Shown here: piece by piece, positions 56,201 through 64,000 of the stretch | Numbering within the stretch: the first letter of the stretch is position 1 | Layout: each line of letters opens with the position of its first letter | From: Undaria pinnatifida | Lineage: Eukaryota > Sar > Phaeophyceae > Laminariales > Alariaceae | Assembly (NCBI GenBank): GCA_012845835.1 | Contig: JABAKD010000024.1 | Coordinates: forward strand, 4,617,109-4,681,108 | Length of the DNA stretch: 64,000 nt | Direction: 5' to 3' | Program-made: the position numbers and the translations under genes | Notes under the pieces: generated by a model | The model's input: the letters and a program-made list of their open reading frames with translations, nothing else | What the model was told of the DNA's origin: nothing | Database searches by the model: none

Positions 56201-57210
56201 TATAAACACATCCACCCGCAGCTCTTGACAGTTACAGCAGTAGTAGCATGTTGCCGTCGAGCATGTATCACAAGGACAGAATAGCACAGCACAGCGCGCT
56301 CAGCCCTGAAAGCCTTGTACTGAAGTATGTACGTGTGTACTGGTACGTATATACTGCTGCTGTGTACTGCTGTGTACTCGTCTTTCTGCTTTCTCCATTG
56401 ATTGTCCTCTCTCGGTCCTCATGTTCTTTCCGCAATTTACACCCGTACAGCCGATCACAACGTGATATCGCCAGCAAGCACGCAGCACACCACAGGGCAG
56501 CCAGCTCTGCACAAGTAGCTCTTGGCATTATCAAATCGCTAGTTGCACCAAATCATGGGCCTCTTCTTTCTGCCCCCATCACATTTTGTTGCCTTCTTCC
56601 TTACGCGAGTGTAGGCGGCGTCTACGTACCGCCCGCGGAGGGGAGCTCTTGATCGTTCGAAACAGTAACTGGTACCTGGTACTGGTTTTTACGGAGCATT
56701 TAAGAGCATTAAGAGTCCAAAGAGCGCCATCAAGGTCGGTGCCCAGAGGAAACGAAGGCCAACCTATCCCTCACCGTCATGCCGTCAACAGCAGCAGCAG
56801 CACTATCACATCATACATACCTGAGGCAGCGATGGAGGCTTGTGATTAGCGCCGCTGCTGCCCTTGCTCGTGCCCTGTGCTTTCCCTCTCCCCTTGGCCG
56901 CCATCATAGCGCCCTCCGCTCGGCGTGACGACGAGGTACGCTGGCCTACAGCAAGATCCGAGTTTCCCGCGAGACCTACTCTTCGGGAGGATCTGGCAAG
57001 CCCCCCTCCCATAGCGGAGCCCCAAAATCTTCCCGAGGACGCAAAAGCTAGGTCATCTGCAGATGCTGGTGCTGGTGCTGCTGCTGGGGTTGGGGTGAGG
57101 CCCTGGTTCAACGCCAACCTACCACCACGTGCAAGGAAGGGAGCCGCCGATGACTCTCCGCGGCCAGCTAGGACGCACGCGATGGACGCTGCGAGAATCA
57201 GTGACGCCAT
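46688..57210 (-). CDS. Plastid-type rRNA adenine dimethyltransferase (KsgA/PFC1/RsmA family)
   Basis: Seven exons join in phase to 440 residues: 56821-57210, 52816-52962, 50792-50851, 49829-49963, 49130-49358, 48305-48456 and 46688-46897. The catalytic core is complete: SLGQNYLTDQN before the fold, SAM-binding ELGPGTGAL (169-177), acidic AVDID (190-194), the catalytic NLPY (236-239) followed by HITSQ, then EVAQRIVAK, YGILSV, PPTVFYPQPSVTSAL and the C-terminal helix FQQRRKMLRQSL. The enzyme dimethylates two adjacent adenines in the 3'-terminal hairpin of small-subunit rRNA. The first 90 residues form a signal peptide (MASLILAASIACVLAG) and a Ser/Arg-rich transit-like stretch with SSAAPF, so plastid import is likely. 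ATG 57210 is preferred (AGC-ATGG); an in-frame ATG at 57294 would add a His/Gln-rich tail upstream. The last 42 residues are Gly-rich low complexity, unusual for the family. All introns are GT-AG, 0.47-3.9 kb. It is distinct from cytosolic Dim1. Confidence 0.92.
48610..48850 (+). repeat. TGCCTGTCTGTC microsatellite in methyltransferase intron 5
   Basis: Degenerate (CTGC)n/(CTGT)n with TGTCTGTCTCTCTAGG units lies in intron 5 of the minus-strand gene. A C-run at about 49028-49047 lies close to the donor of exon 5. Confidence 0.7.
49385..49815. repeat. G-rich ~210-bp tandem duplication (intron 4)
   Basis: GGGGTTGGGGAG...GGAGTACTGGGGTTGG...GAAGTGCGGGGGG...GAGTAGGGGGGTTGGGG occurs twice, offset by about 210 bp. 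It fills nearly all of intron 4 of the methyltransferase and is C-rich on the transcribed sense strand, with many runs of four or more G on the plus strand. Confidence 0.8.
51510..52175 (+). repeat. About 80-bp tandem array, 8-9 units
   Basis: The unit CCCTTTAGAGCCCCCAAACC...CTACACTAATTTCAAGTA...CCCAAAACGGGTTTCCATTA is repeated head to tail in intron 2 of the methyltransferase. Single dispersed units occur at about 14165-14245, 19925-19995, 21335-21420, 24015-24090, 29565-29665, 33245-33345 and 46620-46675, on either strand. Confidence 0.9.
53210..53238 (+). repeat. (AAC)n microsatellite
   Basis: Nine or ten AAC triplets lie in intron 1 of the methyltransferase, about 250 bp upstream (in gene sense) of exon 2. 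Confidence 0.9.
53423..53662 (+). mobile_element. MITE with C-tract ends, copy 3
   Basis: CTACGATACCCCCCCC...CCAGCGATTTTCTT to GACGATTTCGTTACAG...GGGGGGCTACCGTGG, colinear with copies at 32798 and 41555. It is inserted in intron 1 of the methyltransferase. Confidence 0.65.
54280..55090 (-). repeat. 22-bp tandem array flanked by MxxD modules
   Basis: About 30 imperfect copies of ACAACTCCTTGGATTGTGTCGT (minus strand ACACAATCCAAGGAGTTGTA) occupy 54350-55085. A module copy (minus-strand ATG 54527, MSFDPKFVELTADVLEI) sits inside the array and a degenerate plus-strand copy at about 54283. The array is open in several frames by virtue of its sequence; I see no gene. Confidence 0.85.
55400..56810. 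other. Rest of methyltransferase intron 1, nothing recognised
   Basis: Apart from a segment at 56395-56560 that resembles 11940-12130 (CTTTCTGC/CTTCG..., ATCAAATCGCTAGTTGCACC, then AATCA.GG.CCTCTT), I see no repeat, exon or RNA gene here. The GC-rich 55690-55830 stretch is open on the plus strand but has no recognisable motif. Confidence 0.45.
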
Positions 57211-57479
57211 GCTGGGGGTCCTTCGTCGCTTGCGGCCTTGTGGCTGCGGCTGGTGCTGGTGCTGCCCCTGCTGGTGGTGCTGGAGCTGCAACATCTTGTA
57301 AGCCAGAGGTTGTCATCTGCTGGTCTGCCGGGTCATGATTGAGGACGGAGTTCGATGATAACGCACTGATATGTTGCTTTCGGAGATGGGGTCAACGAGA
57401 CTGTGAAAAGTTACCGGTTTTGACCAATGAAACAGCTCGTTGCGTTATACGACACAAAAACGAAAACATTGAGATACGC

Positions 57480-57503
57480 GTATGAAGGACATCGGACACC
57501 GGG

Positions 57504-57538
<35 letters not shown>

Positions 57539-57545
57539 TACCAGA
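57480..57545 (+). repeat. ACACCAG short tandem repeat
   Basis: About seven copies of ACACCAG (with GCACCAG and ATACCAG variants) lie at 57499-57545, about 200 bp upstream of the methyltransferase first exon. Confidence 0.85.
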
Positions 57546-58489
57546 CCCCTTCAGGTGCCCGAGGACAGCAGGATACCTGGTTGGTGCTTGGTTGTACACG
57601 AGGTATGACGCTCTTGCTATTAATTATGCACAATCTGCGAGTTACCGGTTGCAACGCAAGGCGATTTTTTGCCTTCCGAGTCGATAAAAACATGCCAAAC
57701 CAGCCCTACACGTCGACCAGCTGACGCCATCACATGTATGTGTAGCAAAGAGATGTGGCTCAACCAATCTGAGCGATCCCACAGCCTATGCCCCAGCGGT
57801 ATTGGGATGGTGTCGTTCATCTTTTTGCTCGACTTTCGCCACTCCCGGATTGTTCTTCTAACGCACCTGCCTTACCAAGCATAGTCTACAGCAGTATGGT
57901 ACCTGCGCCGGGTAAGATCTCTCTAGGTTCCTCAAGCCGCAAGCTTGACATGGCAACTACGGTAAGCGGGCATGTGGTATGAAGGTGTTTCCTCCGTTCC
58001 CCTTGCCGCTTCGGTAAGGGATGCTGCGAAGCATACCCTAGCAGGCTTGTAGCGTGTGGGGGGGGTCTTTCTGGCGGGTGTAAGGCCGGACTCACCCTCA
58101 AGGAGTGATACCTTCTTGCTGCTGCGTGTGGCCGCGAGCCTTAGGCGTGGCGGTAGAGTTGGATCGTACGTGGTGCGTTAGGCATGGTCACCTACGATTC
58201 GCGCGTCTTTTTAGGCAGCAGCGGCGGAGCAGCAATGCTTAATCGGGATGCTCGTGCGCGGAGGCAGGCGCCACCACGAGCCACACTACGGCGCAGTCTC
58301 GGTTTGCGTGGAGGGAACTGCGCCGGCAGGAGGCTGGATTCGACGACGAAGAAGGAGAGCGAAGAAGAAGGGCGACTGGCCGTCGACGGGCGGGGAAGAG
58401 GCGGATTGAACTCTCCCTGAACGAGAATTTTTGTTTAGCACCGCAAGCTGCGTGGACCACTTTGTTTTTTTCGGGGTAGTCCTCGGTAC

Positions 58490-59270
58490 CGTTTTTTTTT
58501 ACGGTACCAGATCGGACGGTATTGCGAAATGACGGTACTTTTCAAACGGTTGACGGTATTTCGATTTCTCACGGTACCACTTTTGGCGGTACACGGTATC
58601 GCCGAATTTGACGGTACTTTTTCGGCGGTATCGAAAAGTGACGGTATTTTCTAGACGGTAGACGGTTTTTCGATATTTGACGGTACTTTTTTGGCGGTAC
58701 CGCAAAACGACGGTACCGGTCCCGGTACTGCCAAATTTGACGGTACTTTTTTGAGGGTACTGAAATATGACGGTTCCGCCACTGAGAAATACAGAATTAC
58801 GAATGACGAAATACTTGACAGTACCTGCCGGGCGGCGATCAAGCATGCCGGCACCACCCCGCTGATGTTCCTGCATACCTATATAGAACGGACGAATAGA
58901 GGCTAGACTAATCGTCGAACCGTCAAGCTGACAAACTCACCAGCCTCACGCGAAACAACATTTAGACATTTAGCACCAAAATAAGACAAAAAAACAATAC
59001 TACTACTGTAAACAATAAAACAATAAAACCTAAAACATGAAAACATTCAATGAAAACCATCACCCTACAATCTTTGACGGTTCTGAATATGACGGTTTTT
59101 CTAAACGGGAAATGGTACTTCGCTTATTTGACGGTACTTTTATGGCGGTGCTGCAAAATGACGGTACTTTATAAACGGTTGACGTTTTTTCGATTTTTGA
59201 CGGTACCGCCTTCGGCGGTACACGGTTTGCCCAAATATGACGGTATTCCGCCGAGTGCCGGGACCGACGT
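58490..59270 (+). repeat. TGACGGTACTTTTT...GGCGGTA repeat field
   Basis: Irregular tandem units of about 30-40 bp (TTTGACGGTACTTTT, GGCGGTACCG, AAACGGT) run at 58490-58790 and again at 59080-59250. Unrelated sequence separates the two blocks. They may be parts of one element with an insertion. No coding content is credible. Confidence 0.75.
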
Positions 59271-59564
59271 ACAGCACGGGAAAATTACCTCGGGAATTTT
59301 CCCGAGGACTACCCTGGTTTTTTTGGGACCGGGGAGAAGGGGAACCGATTGGAATTGTGTTTCAACGAGAGCAAGTGCGAAGGAGCGGGCCGAGTGAGCT
59401 AAGGCGACGAGGCGGCCATGTAGAACCACAGCAGGAGAACGGCACACGGAGACCCACGACCCGCACGCACACCATCATCACGAGAGCAGCGATCGTCTTT
59501 TTTCCAGGCTTTTTTTACGAGGCAGTAGTACAACATGTCACTAACGTCACTGATTTTTGTACGT

Positions 59565-60110
59565 AGAGTTCGTACAAGAGTTGTATACCCTTGATGGGGA
59601 ACGAACCCCCCGCAATTTTCAATTTTCAGGCGCGGGCGTCGCAGCTGCGCTGCAACCTGTCAAATATCTTGGGAAATCGGGGCGGTCATTGATATTTATA
59701 TTGTGGTTTTTGGTTCGATTGCTCTTGTTTCACTGCATGCCCGCGGGTCGTCACTCTGACAGCACTCCAGACAGCAGGGGCGCGTCCGTCTGTGCTCACG
59801 ATTACCGTGCGGTTCGAACGGTGAAGGCAGCCCAACCACTGTAGTTTGTAGCCGCGAGTTGGTTAGTTGTGGGGACGGGGGAACTCTATGCTGTAGTTGA
59901 GTGGATACCCGCGGCCATGTGAGTTCAGTTTGCACATTGGACCTTTTCCTTTGTGCGCCTTCTTCGTATCGTGCGTTTTAGGCGGAAAAGCGTAGTATTT
60001 CCCCGACGAATTTTGATTTATTTGGATTTTCGGATTTTCCTAGGGCTCCAGCACCTTTGTGTGACCACGGACTCTAGATTTTTGACAAGAGTTAATGTGA
60101 GACAACAGCA
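59565..60110 (-). repeat. About 600-bp dispersed repeat, inverted copy
   Basis: The reverse complement of 17045-17640 over nearly the full length: GAGTTGTATACCC, AGCTGCGCTGCAACCTGTCA, CTCTGACAGCACTCCAGACA, TTGAGTGGATACC, GTGTGACCACGGACTCTAGA. Confidence 0.8.
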
Positions 60111-61030
60111 ACACTATGAAGGTAGAGAGTTGTATACCATTCATGGGGAAAGATACCCCGCAATTTTCAGGCACGGGCGTCGTAGCTGCGCTGCAACCTG
60201 TCAGATAGTTCGGGAAGACGTGGCGATCATTGATATTTTGTTTGGTGGTTTTTGGTTCGGTTGCTCTTTTTTCACTGCATGCCCGTGGGTCTTCGCTCTG
60301 ACAGCACTCCAGACAGCAGGCGTGTGCCACTACTGAGGGCCGTTCTTATCGGAGATATGAATTTCCTAAATTTCCTCTTTTTTTTCCAGCATCCCCATAA
60401 AGAAACGTCTGCATTATTATCGAGCGCGGGGTTATTTGTCTTTTTTTTTCCTGATTTTTGAAAGCCGAGCCATAAAGCAAGACCGTCAGCACCCACACCA
60501 GCAGTCACGCGCGTCGTCAAACAGCAAGCATGAGCGAACATCCCGGAAGACCGCAGAGGAAAGCACCCACAGGCTACGTGGATTCGTGCAATCCGGCGAC
60601 AGCAGCCCCTGGTGTCAGGAACATGCCGAGCACGACGAGGACACCAGCGATAGCCTTCTTCATGTTTCTGCGACTCGTGTCTGGATAGTTGGGAAGGCCG
60701 AATCGTTGTTGCGTCAGACTCGAAGATGAGTCCTCCGGAGGCCCAGGCCGCTTCCTTCCATCGGCCATAAGGTTGGACCACCCTGGTCAACGTTTAAAGC
60801 TACCCGATGGTCCCAGCGTTGAGCCATGGCGCCGAGAGTGAATACCCGCGGCCGTGTGAGTTCAGTTTGCACATTGGGCAATTTCACTTGCTGTGCGCCT
60901 TCGTATCGTGCGTTTTAGGTGGGAAAACGCAGTATTTCCCGGACGAATTTTGATTTCGTTTGGTTTTTCGGATTTTCCTAGGGCGCCAGTCCAGCAGCTT
61001 TGTGTGACCACGTACTCTAGTTTGGGTTTT
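60110..61030 (-). repeat. About 600-bp repeat, second copy split by ~500 bp
   Basis: The first part (60110-60330) and last part (60836-61030) match the neighbouring copy. Between them, unique sequence replaces the middle of the repeat. The unique part holds the small signal-peptide-like frame at 60574-60663. Confidence 0.65.
60574..60663 (-). CDS. Possible short exon encoding a signal/thylakoid-like peptide
   Basis: ATG 60663 begins MKKAIAGVLVVLGMFLTPG, followed by AAVAG, a good signal peptide with an AVA-type cleavage site. The frame is open upstream to 60768 with Arg-Arg just before this Met. It ends LHEST at a stop; a GTAGCC donor overlaps the end (the same donor sequence is used by the methyltransferase), so this may be a first exon. 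No downstream exon was recognised. It could be chance. Confidence 0.25.
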   Translation of the reverse strand: MKKAIAGVLVVLGMFLTPGAAVAGLHEST

Positions 61031-61369
61031 ACTTCCACGAAAGATGCTTTACATTTATTGAAGAAGCCGAAATGGTGGGGGGGGGGGGGGGGGGGGGAAG
61101 GGGGGGAGGGCTGCACTGCCGCCGTCCCCCCCCGGATGTGTACGCCTCCCCTACCTCTAGATAAAGTAGCAGGAGGGAGGAAGGGAAGGAGGGACTGCTC
61201 CCTCCTTTTCCCCTCTTGCTTACGCCTCCCCCACGCGCACAAACGAAACGCGGTCGACCTACCTACCGGTCGCGCCCCGCCAGTGAGACGCCTTCCCCTT
61301 CTTAGATTTCTCGTGTGCAAACCGGAGACCCGTTCATTCCGGACTCCGAAATTGCTATGGCGGCCAAGT

Positions 61370-61720
61370 AGTTCCATTCCCAACGGCCCGTGCGATCGGG
61401 GACCTACTCGACCCACCACTGCTTGTGTGTGCTTTCGCGTCGGTTTTCCATTTCTAACGGCCCGCTCACATCGGGAGTCCCCCACAATCGCCAAACGATT
61501 GATAACACCGTCATTCCGTTTCTAACGGCCCGTGCGCCCGGGAAAATCACCGCTAATCGACCACTACCTTGCGCGTGCTTTTGGGTGGTATTTCCGTTTC
61601 TAACGACCCGCTCCTGTCGGGGACCCACGTCGACGGTCAAACAATCGTGGATGTGGCGATTTCCGTTTCTAACGACCCGCTCATATCGGGATTTTGCCAC
61701 CACTTACCGACCACGAAGTG
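61370..61720 (+). repeat. Tandem TTTCTAACGRCCCG units
   Basis: Five units of about 75 bp share TTCCGTTTCTAACGGCCCGC, a TCGGG..CC block and ACCAC. An upstream degenerate unit begins near 61370. No gene is evident. Confidence 0.75.
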
Positions 61721-62329
61721 GGGAGAAGGGAGGAGAACCCGCTATGTGACCCCGGATCTGAGCTATTACTGGGAGGGAGCGCGAGAGTAGTGCGAGGATA
61801 ATAAATGGGATGAAGAAAAAACAATCAAACAAACGAGACGAAACAAAAATGCAAGGTCCGTCGTACGATGAACCAGGACTAGTTTATGCATGGTTTCTGC
61901 GCTGATGCGATATGATTACATGGCAATGATTTGAAAGCTGAATTACTGCGGTGCTGCTACTATTGCAGCTGTATGTATCAGGCTGAGCACGAGAACGCAT
62001 GCATGACAGTAAAACACCAAGAGCCGCCAACGCAGTAGCCTAATGCAGTTAGCAATTTGACCAGTTGACGGCGTCTGTCGCGCTCCTCATTCCCGCTCTT
62101 CTTGTAAATATTGTCTCTTAGGACACATGAAAAACAAAAACGGTTGGTTTGAATCCGGCTAAGACCCGTTATTTTTTCTTCTTTTGATCGTTTTAAACGT
62201 TATTTTATTAAAAATGTTTCGAGGACGTCAGCCGTGAGTTTTTGTTCACGGTTTACTTTTTTCTACGAGTGAGTAAGTTCATTCAATACTCCAAAGGTTC
62301 CACAAACACCATAGAGATACATATTTTTG

Positions 62330-62950
62330 CCTTTTCGCTGAAAATGCTCGGTTGGTGCATCCTTGGCATCTCCGGGGTCCCACTCGGACACCGCCTCCGG
62401 GCATCACTTGCGGATCGGTCCAGCTTTTCTTTGATTTCTTGCTCCACCTTATCTAATATAGACTTACTTTTTTACAATTATCGATTTTTTTTTTATGAGG
62501 ATCGTGGTTTTTTCCCCGATGACACCCGGATTTGAACCAACGAAGACCAGGCTCATAAGCAGACAGTCTATCTACTAGACCAAAGTCACAGTGGTATTGT
62601 GGTGTTGATCTCAGCGCTTCTCACCGTCTGCTTTTTCGATGAGTACACCATCACACCTTTTCTGTTATAGACCTACTTTTTTACAAATGAAATATCGATT
62701 TTTCATGAAGATCATTTTTTTTTTCTGATGACACCCGGATTCGAACCAACGAAGAACAGCTCATTAGCGGGCGGTCTATTTACTAGACCACAAAAGCCAC
62801 AGTGACTTTGTGGTGTTCATCTCAGCGCTTCTCACCGTCTCCTTTTTTGATGAGTATACTATTAATATCACACCTTATCTATTCTCATAGACTTACTTTT
62901 TTCAAATGAAATATCGATTTTTTATGGGACTCGGAGTGTGGGACTGTGGC
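62330..62950 (-). repeat. Tandem tRNA-like units (A and B boxes)
   Basis: Two units of about 230 bp plus a partial third. On the minus strand each full unit has TGGTCTAGTA(G/A)ATAG (A-box-like) and GGTTCRAATCCGGG (B-box), spaced as in a tRNA, at about 62520-62600 and 62725-62820. The rest of the unit (CACAGTG...CTCAGCGCTTCTCACCGTCT...ATCGATTTTT) is shared. The stems do not pair well, so they are tRNA pseudogenes or SINE heads. Confidence 0.6.
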
Positions 62951-63179
62951 TCCTTCGCCGGTTTCTCTACGGTCTAAATAAGCAGGTGCGGAGACACACC
63001 GTCAAGACATTCTCCTCTCCGGACGATTGAATCTGTTTTTTTTGTAAGGTGTACATGCCATCATTTTTTTCATCGGGAGAATAATTCAGCCTCTATTTAG
63101 TTTCTTCCCTCGTCGACTCGCGTCGAACTCCAGTTTGGAAATATGAATACCAGTACGTTCCACCTCCCAACCAGCTCTG

Positions 63180-63375
63180 TCTCCACCACACCATCTCCGC
63201 CACCATCATCACCACCACCAACACCACCACCACCGCCACCATCACCACCGCCACTACCACCACCACCACCACCACCACCACCACCACCACCACCACCACC
63301 GCCACCACCACCACCACCACCACCACCACCACCACCACCACCACCACCACCACCACCACCACCACCGCCATCACC
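63180..63375 (+). repeat. (ACC)n / (CCACCG)n microsatellite
   Basis: About 190 bp of nearly pure ACC triplets with occasional GCC and ATC. All frames are open on both strands (poly-Pro, poly-Gly, poly-Val). A related GGTGGTGATG stretch follows at 63400-63475 and could pair with it as a long hairpin. Confidence 0.95.
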
Positions 63376-63929
63376 GCAGGAGTATGTACCCAGTACGGGC
63401 TGGTGGTGATGGGGGTGGTGGTGGTGTTGATATCGAGACGGGGTCGTGATGATGTTGGTGGTGGTGGTTTCGTTCCGTCCACCCCCCACTGCGTGTGGAC
63501 GATCTGTCCAACTGTGTGAATGGATGGAAATAACAGTTTTATTTGTGAAGAACCCCCCCCCCCCCCCCGACCAAACCGGCAGCCGGCTGGACAAATCGGA
63601 CATATCACGAGCAAGCTCCACGAATTAAAACGGTTTTGGACGCGGTCAGAGGTGGATGGACAACATAAACAGGGACGTCTGCAGGCGCCGGATTGGTCGA
63701 AGCCGGCTCCGGGTTGGTTGGGTTGGTTATGTTTGAGGGACCAGCGTCGATGCACAGTTACACACACAGACAGACCGACAGACACGGGAAGAAACGAAAT
63801 AACGGCACCCTGTTTGCATTTATTTTTTCGGGATTTTTTTTCCAGCAGAAAACCTGGACACAGCTGACCGCTAGACGCGGAGAGACGTCGTCGCAGCGCT
63901 TCCTCTTTGCTCCATCGCCTGCTCCTCCT

Positions 63930-64000
63930 GATTATTATAAAAATATAAATACCAACAACGCAGCTTGCAAAGATGAGTATTGACCTGAAATTCGTCGAAC
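63930..64000 (+). repeat. MxxD short-frame module at right edge
   Basis: TTATAAAAATATAAATACC, then CGCAGCTTGCAAAG and ATG at 63973 (MSIDLKFVE...) run into the window edge. The lead is the same as in the copies at 25558 (inverted) and 45028. Confidence 0.65.

Noticed and set aside
60862-61525. Two overlapping 210-codon frames on opposite strands
   Set aside because: They cross a G run and the TTTCTAACG tandem repeats, and neither has a recognisable motif.
63093-63785. 230-codon Val/Gly-rich frame
   Set aside because: It translates the (ACC)n tract; all overlapping frames are open.

Overview
The window is nuclear DNA of a eukaryote, most likely a photosynthetic stramenopile (ochrophyte alga; a brown alga would fit). 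The reasons are three protein genes split by long GT-AG introns, plastid-type bipartite presequences (an ER signal peptide followed by a transit-like stretch) on two of them, a cytochrome b5-fused front-end fatty-acid desaturase, and dense dispersed repeats and microsatellites filling introns and intergenic DNA. The taxon is inferred, not proven. All three genes were assembled by eye from conserved peptide blocks, splice sites and matching intron phases.

Layout. (1) 1637-9965, minus strand: the 5' part of a probably plastid-envelope MFS-type transporter; the rest runs off or lies hidden to the left. Its first intron holds a 2-kb field of CAATAGG/CCTATTG motifs and a BED-finger, hAT-like DNA transposon remnant. 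(2) 9966-10304: short divergent promoter region. (3) 10305-26168, plus strand: a complete nine-exon, 477-residue cytochrome b5 front-end (delta-6-type) desaturase. Three of its splice junctions are accompanied by tandem copies of the junction itself, and its introns carry a second hAT-like copy, a G-tract repeat and tRNA-like repeats. (4) 26169-46687: about 20 kb in which I see no host gene, only dispersed repeats, MITE-like elements, tRNA-derived repeats, a Ty3/gypsy-type integrase fragment and a (GGGTC)n satellite. (5) 46688-57210, minus strand: a complete seven-exon KsgA/PFC1-type rRNA adenine dimethyltransferase with a plastid-type presequence and a Gly-rich tail. Its introns contain an 80-bp array, a 22-bp array and G-rich duplications. 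(6) 57295-64000: repeats, including tandem tRNA-like units and an (ACC)n tract, with no confident gene.

Functionally, the transporter and the methyltransferase look plastid-directed (membrane transport; small-subunit rRNA maturation). The desaturase would act on membranes in polyunsaturated fatty-acid synthesis. The transporter and desaturase start 340 bp apart, head to head, and may share a promoter. Most long open frames in the window are repeat translations rather than genes. The least explained signals are the CAATAGG field, the repeated splice-junction duplications in the desaturase, and a dispersed module that keeps a short frame beginning MSIDPKFVELTADVLE.
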